From Algoriphagus sp. (GTDB taxonomy: Bacteria > Bacteroidota > Bacteroidia > Cytophagales > Cyclobacteriaceae): a stretch of 64,000 nt of DNA. This document shows, one piece after another, positions 43,241-51,871 of the stretch. The notes under the pieces were generated by a model, which was not told the origin of the DNA, searched no databases, and saw only the letters and a program-made list of their open reading frames with translations. A program made the position numbers and the translations under genes. The stretch covers positions 62,001 to 126,000 of the forward strand of contig NZ_JAUXYL010000038.1 in NCBI RefSeq assembly GCF_030694375.1, in the 5' to 3' direction. Positions within the stretch are counted from its first letter, which is position 1, and each line of letters begins with the position of its first letter.

Positions 43241-43540
43241 CTAATTCTTAAGAGAATTGCTTCCAAATTGATCTTTTGATTCTAGTTGTTGGGTTTTCGT
43301 ATTTTGATTTTTCCGATTTGGTCTCCAAAACAACAAGTAATAACCGACAGTCCACCAAAATATATAAAAAATGAGCTTTAGATAAGATTTAGGTTGCTGG
43401 ATAAAACTCCAGTCGAAGCCTTCGTTTAATCCAATGTAACCATCAGTAAATATTACTGGGCCAATGCTGGATAGCAGAATAAACCACCAAAAGGATTTTA
43501 GAAAAAGTTTCTTGTCAGTCAATTTTTCGTTTTTCATCAT
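43241..43540 (-). CDS. Small two-helix membrane protein (paralogue of 42860-43150)
   Basis: 99 residues, two hydrophobic helices around the conserved TDGYIGLNEGFDWSFIQQP loop, then a polar tail. It is separated from its paralogue by 90 bp of AT-rich DNA. The shared loop is far better conserved than the helices, suggesting it is the functional surface, for example facing the periplasm. Function unknown. Confidence 0.65.
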   Translation of the reverse strand: MMKNEKLTDKKLFLKSFWWFILLSSIGPVIFTDGYIGLNEGFDWSFIQQPKSYLKLIFYIFWWTVGYYLLFWRPNRKNQNTKTQQLESKDQFGSNSLKN

Positions 43541-43609
43541 TTGGTTCTTTCACATATAATATCGAGTCAAAAAAAGATTCAGCTTTAAATTTAGTCAAAG
43601 TTGAACACT

Positions 43610-43985
43610 TTTTAAAACAACATAGTCACATAGCAGGGAAATCGCATTTACGATTTTCTATAAAAATAATGTCACCCCTTTGGGGTTATCCTACAAACTA
43701 GAAACGTTTACAGCTATAATCCTGTCATCCCGTCGGGATTTAAAAGTTATAAAATGGATTGGCTATACATTCATTAAAACCCCGTAAGGAGTGATATAAA
43801 TTCGAAAATCGATCTACCTGAGTCATATAGTTAAACATAGAATAAGATATTTGGGCCTTCCCAACCTATGTGACACTATGTTTCTATGTGGTAAAAAACT
43901 TTGAGTCATCTCCGACTCTCCGGTAAAAAAACTTTGCGTGACTTCATGAACCCTGCCTACCGTCAGGCAGGTTCGCGGTAAAAAA
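43610..43985. repeat. Non-coding region of hairpins and iterated words
   Basis: This 466-bp gap (43541-44006) has no supported gene. It contains three GC-rich hairpins in AT-rich DNA: ACCCCTTTGGGGT (43674-43686), ATCCCGTCGGGAT (43727-43739) and ACCCCGTAAGGAGT (43778-43791). It also has CATAGTCACATAG/CTATGTGACACTATG word repeats (43620-43632, 43866-43880) and the palindrome CCTGCCTACCGTCAGGCAGG at 43952-43971. It resembles intergenic repeat clusters common in Bacteroidota genomes. Confidence 0.65.
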
Positions 43986-44006
43986 CAAAAAATTTAGCTT
44001 TTCTCC

Positions 44007-45239
44007 CTAATAATCAAACTTTATCCCTTTCAAATCCGCAGGAATCTGTTTTTTTCGCTTTAACTCCATTTGATATAAATACTCCCCCAATTCAGCGAAA
44101 AAGGGAAGTCCAATTTCTTCTGTTTCGTAAGTGTCATCATTCAGCGTTTCATTTTCATTCGTGTAAATCACCGCTGTGACGAAAAACTCTACCCCATTGT
44201 CAAAATCAACGAAATAGCTTCCATCTATCAAATGACCATAAGCCCAACCTGTCTTATTAAAGATTCGAAATTGGGCCGGAACCGGCCCCTTCGTTGTCCC
44301 AAATTTGTAAAACTTCGAGTAACTGTCAGTGTATTCTGACTGTGGATAACTTGGATAATCACTCTCTCCGGGCAACATACTCATGTATTTCAGGATGAAA
44401 TTCCTGTGTTCCTCATTGATATTAAACCGTTCATCGCCCAAAAATGCTTGCGGAAAAACGATCCGCTTCACCACTCCATCCAAATCGGAAATCGAAAACT
44501 TATTTTTGAAGGTAAAATCCAAAGGCTCATTCACGAGGGAATCTCCTGAGAAATATGCTTTGCCAATTTTTGGTTGTTCAGCGTTGGAATAAATTATTTC
44601 CGTACTGCGAGCAGGGAGTTCATGAATGATCCTTCCGGACTTATCCACAAAACGAATCGGATTGAATTGCCGATTTTCTTCAGGACTCATTGGCATACTG
44701 AGTCGATGATTGATTAGGGAATGACTTAATCCCTTTTCCTTCAATTTTTGATTGATGTAGTCCTGACCGAGTAATTCATAGAGTCGATTGAAGGCATCAT
44801 TGTCAGAAACGAGCAGGATCTTTTTGATGTAATGTCCGATACTTGGCAGGCCTGATTCAGCCGTACTGTCTACCAAAGCAGGAAATTGGGAAGGTCGGAC
44901 TGAATCTGTCAACATGCTCGTTTCAAGGGTCAATCCTTCAATATTCTGCTCCTTCAGCCATTCCAAAGCCAATATTGCAATTGGAAGTTTGACTGTCGAA
45001 GCAGGGTAGAAATATCGTTCATCGTCCAAGTTGAACTGAAAAGTAGTCATCATTGGATTGACATGTTCATTCCGGTCGATTTGTGTATAAAGTATTTGAA
45101 CTTGGTATTTGGAGGAATCTTGAAGTACCTTTTTCAGGCTTGGGTAAGCGTCCAAGCCATCCAGAAAAAGTTTCGGCTCCTTAGTTTGGCAGGAGCTTAT
45201 GCATAAAAGTATCAAAAGTAAAAAAGGCAGGTTTTTCAT
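44007..45239 (-). CDS. Serine hydrolase lipoprotein of the class A beta-lactamase fold
   Basis: A 410-residue lipoprotein (MKNLPFLLLILLCISSC). Penicillin-recognising motifs: SxxK in FYPASTVKLPIAILALEW (about 78-95), SDN in LVSDNDAFNRLYELLG (about 140-155) and KTG in FNKTGWAYGHLIDG near 325. The spacing fits a class A beta-lactamase-type serine hydrolase. The long C-terminal part and membrane anchoring differ from typical secreted beta-lactamases, so a peptidoglycan- or ester-directed role is possible. Its start overlaps the stop of the upstream AONS-like gene by 4 bp. Confidence 0.8.
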   Translation of the reverse strand: MKNLPFLLLILLCISSCQTKEPKLFLDGLDAYPSLKKVLQDSSKYQVQILYTQIDRNEHVNPMMTTFQFNLDDERYFYPASTVKLPIAILALEWLKEQNIEGLTLETSMLTDSVRPSQFPALVDSTAESGLPSIGHYIKKILLVSDNDAFNRLYELLGQDYINQKLKEKGLSHSLINHRLSMPMSPEENRQFNPIRFVDKSGRIIHELPARSTEIIYSNAEQPKIGKAYFSGDSLVNEPLDFTFKNKFSISDLDGVVKRIVFPQAFLGDERFNINEEHRNFILKYMSMLPGESDYPSYPQSEYTDSYSKFYKFGTTKGPVPAQFRIFNKTGWAYGHLIDGSYFVDFDNGVEFFVTAVIYTNENETLNDDTYETEEIGLPFFAELGEYLYQMELKRKKQIPADLKGIKFDY

Positions 45240-46300
45240 TTTTTATCCGAAAGTTGATGTAAGGCTTCATTGAGCGCCATAAAATCCCAAAGTGTATGAG
45301 CTGCTGAAATAACGATCCGGTTTATTCGAGGACTTTCTGCATTGGGGTAAGAAAAAGAAGAGGTGATAAAACCCATTTTCTCCAGTTTTTCCACCCAATC
45401 AGGGTTTTCATAGATGAAAACCGGAAATTGTGCTGAACCCTGAATTGTGGATAAGTCACGGGTTTCCTGATTAAAGATTCCACAATAGTCCCGGATTTTT
45501 TGACATTGGGCTGTATAGATTTCCTGAGTTTCAAGAAAGGCCTGTAGGTTGGCCGGGCTTCCCGGAGAGGCTCCGGTGTAGATAGCCTGACTTTTGATTG
45601 CCTCAATAAGCTGCTTTTTCCCCAATACAATTCCGGCCGGCATGGCCAAACCCTTTCCCATGGAACCGGAAATGATCAGATTAATTTTTGAGTCTTTATG
45701 AACCGAATACGTTCCAAACACCCCTTCGCCCAAAACCCCAAAAGCATGACTATCATCAATCAATAGGCTTACTTCATGTTTTTGGGCAATTTCTTTAACC
45801 CAAGTGTAATTATGAACCACAGCTTTGAGGGGGTCTACGGCATTGCCCAAAATTAAAATCTGCTGTGCAGGAAGTTTATCAGAAAGCTCAAGACACTGCC
45901 TTTTCCATTGTGTAAAATTTAATTGATAATCAGGCTTTAATTCTGCCGGCAGGATAGCGGGATGTGTATCCGGAGCAATCCAACACTGATCGGATTTGGG
46001 GTAAAGGTATTGCCAGGCGGAGATTCCGGCTAAGTAGCCGGAACTCATCACAGCGCTGGCTTCGGCTTTAGCCTGCTTTGCAAAGAAGCTTTCAAATTCA
46101 TCATAGACTTTCAATCGTGCATTATTGACCCTGCTGAGTCCGTGATTGAATCCATAGCGACGGATGCAATCAAACAGCACAGATTCATAATGCCGATCTT
46201 GGTCAATTCCAAGGTAGGAAGTGCCGCTGAAGAAGAGGTATTCCTTTTTTCCAACATACACAAATCGACCGAGTCGCTGATCTAGATTGATGGCTTTCAA
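45236..46300 (-). CDS. PLP-dependent alpha-oxoamine synthase-like (BioF-like) enzyme
   Basis: 354 residues of fold-type I PLP aminotransferase class II. GLSRVNNARLKVYDEFESFF (about 54-73) matches the substrate/PLP region of 8-amino-7-oxononanoate synthase. LLIDDSHAFGVLGEGVFG (about 195-212) has the PLP-pyridine Asp and His, and the Schiff-base lysine is in ISGSMGKGLAMPAGIVL (about 222-238). It is about 30 residues shorter than BioF and no biotin genes are adjacent, so it may condense another acyl-CoA with an amino acid. Operon: VOC protein, this gene, serine hydrolase. Confidence 0.8.
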   Translation of the reverse strand: MKAINLDQRLGRFVYVGKKEYLFFSGTSYLGIDQDRHYESVLFDCIRRYGFNHGLSRVNNARLKVYDEFESFFAKQAKAEASAVMSSGYLAGISAWQYLYPKSDQCWIAPDTHPAILPAELKPDYQLNFTQWKRQCLELSDKLPAQQILILGNAVDPLKAVVHNYTWVKEIAQKHEVSLLIDDSHAFGVLGEGVFGTYSVHKDSKINLIISGSMGKGLAMPAGIVLGKKQLIEAIKSQAIYTGASPGSPANLQAFLETQEIYTAQCQKIRDYCGIFNQETRDLSTIQGSAQFPVFIYENPDWVEKLEKMGFITSSFSYPNAESPRINRIVISAAHTLWDFMALNEALHQLSDKK

Positions 46301-46308
46301 ATTGGCGA

Positions 46309-46731
46309 TTATTTAGCAAAAATCTGGCTTGGATCCTGAAATGACTTGAACTCCAGGGCATTGCCGCAAGGATCCAGGAAAAACATCGTTGCTTGCTCGC
46401 CGACTTCCCCCTGAAACCGGATATAAGGTTCGATGACAAATTCAATTCCATGAGCTTTCAACTTATCGGCGAGGGTATGCCACTCGTCCCAACCCAAAAT
46501 TGCGCCGAAGTGTCGTACCGGAACGTTCTTTCCATCGACTTCATTGGTCTTGGCATTTGCCAGTTCTTCAGGCTTGATGTGAGCCGAAAGCTGATGACCA
46601 AAGAAGTTGAAATCGATCCACTTATCGGTGCTTCGACCAATGTCACAACCTAACAAATCTCCGTAGAATGCACGTGTTTCTGCAATGTCACGGATAGGGA
46701 ATGCGAGGTGAAAGGGTTTAAACTCACTCAT
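46309..46731 (-). CDS. VOC family (glyoxalase/dioxygenase fold) protein
   Basis: 140 residues with the paired beta-alpha-beta-beta-beta units of the vicinal-oxygen-chelate superfamily. [20 protein letters not shown] (about 8-27) starts the first unit and [20 protein letters not shown] (about 71-90) the second. It ends [20 protein letters not shown], with the metal-binding Glu near residue 128. Putative metal ligands are His8, His75 and Glu128. Reaction unknown. First gene of a three-gene operon; 8 bp separate it from the AONS-like gene. Confidence 0.85.
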   Translation of the reverse strand: MSEFKPFHLAFPIRDIAETRAFYGDLLGCDIGRSTDKWIDFNFFGHQLSAHIKPEELANAKTNEVDGKNVPVRHFGAILGWDEWHTLADKLKAHGIEFVIEPYIRFQGEVGEQATMFFLDPCGNALEFKSFQDPSQIFAK

Positions 46732-46791
46732 AATGCTTAGTTTTGCGGATAATTTTTCTTCTAAAATAAAGTTTTTTCAATCCTTAAAGAT

Positions 46792-47694
46792 ATGTCAAAA
46801 AAGAAAACAGTTTCATTGGTTTTGAGCAGCGGCGGGGCGAGGGGATTGGCGCACGTGGGTGTGATCGAGGAGCTGGAGAGTCGTGGCTATATGATCGCTG
46901 AGATCGCGGGCTGCTCGGCAGGAGCGCTGGTCGGCGGGATGTATGCGGCAGGTAAATTACCCGAATTCAAAGATTGGATCTGCAATCTGGATCGTGTTGA
47001 TGTTTTTTCCCTGATGGACTTCACCTTTTCGAGCAGGGGATTTATCAAAGGCGAAAAAGTGTACAATGCCCTGAAGAAAGTGGTCAAGGACTGTCAGATT
47101 GAGGACTTGTCAATTCCTTTTTCCTGCAATGCGGTGGATTACCGCAGGGGTCAAGAGGTGATTTTCCGTGAAGGAAGTCTGTACGCTGCCATCCGTGCCT
47201 CGGGAAGTATTCCTTCAGTTTTTCAGCCTGCCCGGCATCATCGACATGAATTTATTGATGGTGGAGTATTGAATCCTGTCCCCATTTCATTGATTTCAAA
47301 TCACGAGAATCGATTATTGGCGGTGGTTGAAGTGAATGGACCTGAATCTCTTTACATCGAACCTCCAAAAAAGGATGAAAAAGGCAGGAGATTCATGTCC
47401 ATACCCAGCTGGTTAAAAGATTACCAGCTCAAGATGCGGCATTATTTTCCTGAAGAAATAAAAGAAGAGAAATCAACTTCCCTCAGTTCCATCAATCTCC
47501 TGACCCGGTCGTTTGATTTACTTCAGGATCGGTTTTGCGAGTTGTTGATTGAAAAATATCCAGTGGATATGATGGTGAGGGTTTCGAGAAAACAGGCAGG
47601 CACACTGGAATTTCACCGGGCTGGGGAGATGATCGAGATCGGACGACAAAAAGCAAAGGAAGCACTTGACGCATTGGAAAATGGAGATACCTGA
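46792..47694 (+). CDS. Patatin-like phospholipase
   Basis: A 300-residue cytoplasmic-type patatin (RssA-like) lipid hydrolase. The oxyanion hole is SSGGARGLAHVGVIEEL (about 12-28), the nucleophile elbow is IAGCSAGALVGGMYAAGK (GxSxG, about 37-54), and the catalytic Asp is in EFIDGGVLNPVPIS (DGG, about 153-166). No signal peptide. The C-terminal 100 residues form the usual RssA helical extension. It is followed by a methyltransferase gene that starts within its last codons. Confidence 0.92.
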   Translation: MSKKKTVSLVLSSGGARGLAHVGVIEELESRGYMIAEIAGCSAGALVGGMYAAGKLPEFKDWICNLDRVDVFSLMDFTFSSRGFIKGEKVYNALKKVVKDCQIEDLSIPFSCNAVDYRRGQEVIFREGSLYAAIRASGSIPSVFQPARHHRHEFIDGGVLNPVPISLISNHENRLLAVVEVNGPESLYIEPPKKDEKGRRFMSIPSWLKDYQLKMRHYFPEEIKEEKSTSLSSINLLTRSFDLLQDRFCELLIEKYPVDMMVRVSRKQAGTLEFHRAGEMIEIGRQKAKEALDALENGDT

Positions 47695-48301
47695 ATTAAA
47701 TCGTCTGCTAGGCAATGTGGATATCTACCTTTTAGACCAGATTCTGAAGGGTCGATTTACCAAGGAAATGAAAATCCTGGACGCTGGTTGCGGAGAGGGA
47801 CGCAATGCCGTTTACTTTATCCAAAAAGGCTATCCTGTATTTGGGATTGATCCAAACGAACTTGCAATCCAATACTGTCGCTTCCTTTCCAAAAGTTTGA
47901 ACCCGGAATTTGACATTCATCGCTTTCAGGTCGGAAAATTGGAAGAAATTCCATTTCACAACGATGCATTTGATGCAGTGATCTGTTCGGCTGTTTTACA
48001 TTTTGCAGAAAGTGTGGATAATTTCTGGCAGATGATCCGGGAAATCCATAGAATCCTCAAACCGGGAGGAATTTTCTGGTTTCGAATGACAACAGGTTTT
48101 GGAGGAATTATGGATGAAAGTCAATCCTTAGCTAGTGGAAAATACTTGCTTCCTGACGGTTCAGAGCGGTTTTTGCTTACCCAAGACCATGTGGATAACT
48201 TGGAGAAAATGGGCTTTAGACACCTCGAGAATCCAAAGTCAGTATTGGTACATGGGCAGCGGGCGATGGGGGTTTTTGTGATGGAGAAGGTGAAGAAATG
48301 A
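47681..48301 (+). CDS. SAM-dependent methyltransferase (class I)
   Basis: 206 residues of Rossmann-fold methyltransferase. I choose the ATG at 47681 (MEIPELNRLLGNVDIYLLDQ), which overlaps the patatin gene by 14 bp. Motif I MKILDAGCGEGRNAVYFI (about 28-45), the acidic loop GIDPNELAIQYC, then IPFHNDAFDAVICSAVLHF (about 90-108) and IHRILKPGGIFWFRM (about 123-137). The pattern fits the Methyltransf_11/25 type. Substrate unknown; tight coupling to patatin suggests lipid or membrane metabolism (inference). Confidence 0.85.
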   Translation: MEIPELNRLLGNVDIYLLDQILKGRFTKEMKILDAGCGEGRNAVYFIQKGYPVFGIDPNELAIQYCRFLSKSLNPEFDIHRFQVGKLEEIPFHNDAFDAVICSAVLHFAESVDNFWQMIREIHRILKPGGIFWFRMTTGFGGIMDESQSLASGKYLLPDGSERFLLTQDHVDNLEKMGFRHLENPKSVLVHGQRAMGVFVMEKVKK

Positions 48302-48330
48302 TCAATTTTCAAATAATTCGTGCATCTCCC

Positions 48331-48485
48331 TGAAAATTGAGAATTGATCATTGGTAATTGAACATTTAAAGCGTCTTGTTTCTTGTCTCTCACCTCTTGT
48401 CTCTAAGATGATCAACCCCAAAATTCACATTGCAAGTCCTTCGTAAATCCTCCTTGAAAATTGAGAATTGATCATTGGTAATTGA
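48331..48485. repeat. Two exact 31-bp direct repeats
   Basis: TGAAAATTGAGAATTGATCA and the following TTGGTAATTGA occur identically at 48331-48361 and 48455-48485, 124 bp apart. Their core is the reverse complement of the words at 2662-2710. TCTTGTTTCTTGTCTC/CTCTTGTCTCTAAG words lie between them. Intergenic between the methyltransferase and TRIC genes. Confidence 0.9.
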
Positions 48486-48523
48486 GAATTTCAATATCTC
48501 CAACCCCAACCCCCCTCCAACCC

Positions 48524-49126
48524 ATGGATCTTCAATACGCGCTTGAACTCACCGGAACATTTGTATTTGCGATATCGGGTGCTTTGGCCATTCGGGAGAA
48601 AGAGCATGATCTTTTTGGGGCAGGATTTACAGGGTTTATCACAGCTATAGGCGGCGGAACATTGCGGGATATTTTATTGGATAGCCATCCTTTGGTTTGG
48701 ATAGGAGACATTTATTTTCTCTATTCGATACTGGCCGGAATTCTCACTGCATTTCTTTTTCCAGGTATTCTCAGTCGCCTTCGCAAAACATTCTTCCTTT
48801 TTGACACGCTTGGAATTGGATTTTTTACAGTTTTAGGGGTAGAGAAAGCCCTCAGTTTGGGCGTAAGACCCGAGATTGCAGCGATCATGGGGATGTTCTC
48901 TGCTGTGATGGGAGGAGTGATTCGAGACACCTTGACTAATGAAATTCCAATTTTGTTTAGAAAAGAAGTCTATGCATCAGCTTGTCTGGCGGGGGCAATT
49001 CTTTATTTAATATTGGACTATTATGGATTGGAGCGAAATTACAACATGTTGATTTCCATGTCACTAATAATAAGTATTCGAATGATTGCGATGAAATACA
49101 AGTTGAGCCTGCCCAGGCTAGGTTAA
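48524..49126 (+). CDS. TRIC family (UPF0126) membrane channel protein
   Basis: A 200-residue integral membrane protein with about seven helices in two repeats, of the trimeric intracellular cation channel family. The repeats carry ITAIGGGTLRDILLD (about 38-52) and AVMGGVIRDTLTNEIPILF (about 126-144), the GGG.(x)RD motif of the ion pathway. The ATG at 48524 (MDLQYALELTGTFVFAISGA) is chosen; upstream sequence is repeat DNA. Bacterial members such as YadS/YicG are poorly characterised and may transport potassium or amino acids. Confidence 0.9.
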   Translation: MDLQYALELTGTFVFAISGALAIREKEHDLFGAGFTGFITAIGGGTLRDILLDSHPLVWIGDIYFLYSILAGILTAFLFPGILSRLRKTFFLFDTLGIGFFTVLGVEKALSLGVRPEIAAIMGMFSAVMGGVIRDTLTNEIPILFRKEVYASACLAGAILYLILDYYGLERNYNMLISMSLIISIRMIAMKYKLSLPRLG

Positions 49127-49275
49127 GAAAATGAGCCCGATTTTTTAAAAAGGCGCATATAATTTATACTTTACTTGAAGATTCCGATAAGACTGTTTGG
49201 GAGAAGGGGGATTTTGCTTAAATTTTACAAAATTGAAAATAGCCTATACATGAACTTTTTGAAAAATAGTCTGGA

Positions 49276-50169
49276 ATGATTTCATCCAGGCAAAACATTG
49301 ACTGGAAAGCTGTATTTGATCCATTTTCCATCGTCTACATCATTGCAGGGGTTCTTTGCGCGGCCGCGGCCTTGCAGATATTTATGCTTCCCAATAAATT
49401 TTTGGATGGGGGGGTGACCGGTATTGCCATTATCGTCAATCTTCAATACGGCATAGATATCAACCTCCTTTTGGTTCTGATTAATATTCCGTTTTTATGG
49501 TTGGGGTGGAAAAAAATCGGAAAGACTTTCGCTGTTCAATCCACTTTCTCGGTTTTCTTGCTGGTCATCGTGCTGGAGTTTTTCAAATTTCCGGCCATCA
49601 CCAGTGACCTTGTCCTGAGTGCTGTTTTCGGAGGAATCCTGATGGGATTGGGGATTGGTTTGATTATCCGTGGTGGAGGATTGATTGATGGCTTTGAGGT
49701 GATTACCGAATTTGTCCAAAAAAACTCTCCGCTTTCGGCAAGTGAGATTACCGTTTTTTTGAATTCGCTCATCATGTTGTTTGCTGCGATTTTCTTTGGC
49801 ATAGAACCTGCAATGTATTCTATCCTCACTTACTTCACCGCCATCAAAATGACAGATTACGTGGTCGAAGGATTTGAGGAATATACCGCCTTGACGATCA
49901 TCTCGCGGGAGCATGAAAAAGTAAAAGAACTAATTGTAAAAGAATTTGGAAAGGCGATATCAGTTTATAAAGGTGAAAGAGGTTATCTTCCAGAAACATT
50001 TCATATCAAACATCCCTGTGATATTATCATGACAGTGGTGACAAGGCTGGAAGTTCACCGTATGAAAGAAGCTATTCAACAAATAGACCCGAAGGCATTC
50101 TTCTATGTACAAACAATCAAGGAAGTAAAAGGAGGAGTGATCAAACGGGTCGGTAAAAAGCACAGCTGA
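49276..50169 (+). CDS. YitT family membrane protein (DUF161/DUF2179)
   Basis: 297 residues. Five to six transmembrane helices (about 15-190) in the YitT pattern, LDGGVTGIAIIVNLQYG (about 43-59) and RGGGLIDGFEVITEF (about 129-143), are followed by a cytoplasmic DUF2179 domain (about 205-285, TALTIISREHEKVKELIVK). A basic tail ends the protein. YitT proteins are of unknown function. The stop codon overlaps the HD-domain start in TGATG. Confidence 0.92.
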   Translation: MISSRQNIDWKAVFDPFSIVYIIAGVLCAAAALQIFMLPNKFLDGGVTGIAIIVNLQYGIDINLLLVLINIPFLWLGWKKIGKTFAVQSTFSVFLLVIVLEFFKFPAITSDLVLSAVFGGILMGLGIGLIIRGGGLIDGFEVITEFVQKNSPLSASEITVFLNSLIMLFAAIFFGIEPAMYSILTYFTAIKMTDYVVEGFEEYTALTIISREHEKVKELIVKEFGKAISVYKGERGYLPETFHIKHPCDIIMTVVTRLEVHRMKEAIQQIDPKAFFYVQTIKEVKGGVIKRVGKKHS

Positions 50170-50750
50170 TGGTATTTGAAGAAATCCAACATACGGTCTA
50201 TCAGGAAATCCTGGCAAAATTGCCTGAGCACCTGACTTATCACAATCTGGATCATACGGCCTATGTGATAGATAAAGCAATTTTCCTTGCTAGGGAACTG
50301 AAGGTCTCCGCAAAAGATCTTCACTTGCTAAAGCTGGCGGCACTCTTTCATGATACTGGCTTTATCGATAATCCCAAAGACCATGAAGAGAAGGGTTGCA
50401 AAATTGCTAGAGGCTATCTTGAAAAAGGCTATTCTACCGATGATTTGCAAAAAATATATGGGATGATCATGGCTACCAAAATCCCTCAGAGTCCTACCTC
50501 GCTTTTAGAAAATATTCTGGCAGATGCCGATCTGGAATATTTGGGTACGGATCTTTTTGAGAAAATAGGCAAAACACTTTTTGAAGAACTCAAGCACTTT
50601 AATCCTGACTTCACGGAGCAGGCTTGGGACGAGTTGCAGTTGGTTTTTATGCAAAAGCATCACTTCCATACCGAGTACTGCCAAAAGCACCGCGAGCCTA
50701 AGAAGCAGGAAAATTTGCTGACCGTGAAGAAAAGGCTAGGTTTGGTTTAA
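50169..50750 (+). CDS. HD-domain phosphohydrolase
   Basis: 193 residues. Metal ligands of the HD superfamily: HNLDHTAYVIDKAIF (first His region, about 20-34), LKLAALFHDTGFIDNPKDHE (HD motif, about 55-74) and NILADADLEYLG (distal Asp, about 114-125). It probably hydrolyses a nucleotide or second messenger. Translationally coupled to the YitT-like protein by a one-base overlap. Its TAA stop overlaps the stop of the convergent DUF4221 gene. Confidence 0.85.
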   Translation: MVFEEIQHTVYQEILAKLPEHLTYHNLDHTAYVIDKAIFLARELKVSAKDLHLLKLAALFHDTGFIDNPKDHEEKGCKIARGYLEKGYSTDDLQKIYGMIMATKIPQSPTSLLENILADADLEYLGTDLFEKIGKTLFEELKHFNPDFTEQAWDELQLVFMQKHHFHTEYCQKHREPKKQENLLTVKKRLGLV

Positions 50751-51868
50751 TCCTTAAACTTAGGCTTCAGCCTCACAAAATACACTTCATCATCCTGATT
50801 GAGATAGGTATAAATCATCCCATCCCGGACGAAAACTTTTGAGGGAAGTTTAAAATTCTCATCCAAAAGTACTTCGCCAAGTTGCTCAAATTCAGGAGAA
50901 AATGCGGTAAGCACTGCTTTTGGAGACTCCACGGTAAACCTCCAGAATACCTTATTTTTTTCATCAAAGTGAAAATTCCCATAGCGGACTTCATCCAGTT
51001 TTGCTTCGAAAATTTTCTGAAATTCGGCTTCAGAGTCCACTATTTCAGGAAAAGCAGCTTCGGATACCTGTCTGGTAAATTGACTTTCATACGTTTTGGA
51101 GCTGATTGAGTCAGTCCTCAAATCCAGAAAGTAAACTTTATTTTCTGCACCGATTGAAAAGACCACGGAGTCACCTTTTACCAGAATATTGTTAGGAGGA
51201 AAAGTGGCATTGACTGGGTGTTCACCATTGTAGAGGAATGTTGTCTGATATTTTAACCAAGAACTTAAGGATTCCATCGGGAAGATTTGGGCCGTTTGTG
51301 CTTCAAAATCAACCACAATCACGCCTTCTTTCGGATCGGTCATCTTTTGCCCTCCATAAAATGCCGCTAATTTTTTTCCATCACCCGACATGGCTTGATC
51401 CAGCCAAATTCGACGTCCTTCGGGGAGTGATTTTAGAATGAATTCTTCTTTATCCAGTCGGAAGGAGCTGATTTTATTGAATTGAGCATCAAAGGTAGAA
51501 ACCTGATACCCATCCCGGAAAATAAAGCTGCCTTTAGGAGTAGGGTGAACCTTTGAAATATATTCAGTACCCAAACCGTTTGGCCCTTCCAATTCCATCG
51601 GAATGATCTTTTCCAGGCTAAGGTTTTCCAGATTGATCACCTCCAGTGCGACGGGTTTGGTCCGCTTGAAATTGTATAAGTATTTACCATCCGGAGACTC
51701 TCCCGAGGAAGTCAGACTCCAATTGACATAGAGCAGTTCATCTCCGGCATCGACTTGAACAGTGTCAAGTTCTGCGGAAAAGTCCAGGGATTGCCGCTCA
51801 CCTGGTTTTTTTTCAGAAGAACAGGAGGCGAATCCGACGATAAGGAATAAGAAAATTGCGTTTTTCAT
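50747..51868 (-). CDS. DUF4221 lipoprotein, array member 5 (distal)
   Basis: A 373-residue lipoprotein (MKNAIFLFLIVGFASCSSEK). After the lipobox it follows the pattern of the other four array members: LDTVQVDAGDELLYVNW, PDGKYLYNF, MELEGPNGLGTEYI and a C-terminal YTYLNQDDEVYFVRLKPKF. Repeated four-stranded elements suggest a six- or seven-bladed beta-propeller at the cell surface or periplasm. Family function is unknown. It is the last gene of the array, 3 bp after member 4. Confidence 0.85.
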   Translation of the reverse strand: MKNAIFLFLIVGFASCSSEKKPGERQSLDFSAELDTVQVDAGDELLYVNWSLTSSGESPDGKYLYNFKRTKPVALEVINLENLSLEKIIPMELEGPNGLGTEYISKVHPTPKGSFIFRDGYQVSTFDAQFNKISSFRLDKEEFILKSLPEGRRIWLDQAMSGDGKKLAAFYGGQKMTDPKEGVIVVDFEAQTAQIFPMESLSSWLKYQTTFLYNGEHPVNATFPPNNILVKGDSVVFSIGAENKVYFLDLRTDSISSKTYESQFTRQVSEAAFPEIVDSEAEFQKIFEAKLDEVRYGNFHFDEKNKVFWRFTVESPKAVLTAFSPEFEQLGEVLLDENFKLPSKVFVRDGMIYTYLNQDDEVYFVRLKPKFKD

Positions 51869-51871
51869 AGT

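Noticed and set aside
45236..46300. Calling this gene bioF
   Set aside because: It is shorter than BioF and the neighbours are a VOC protein and a serine hydrolase rather than biotin genes, so only the superfamily is supported.
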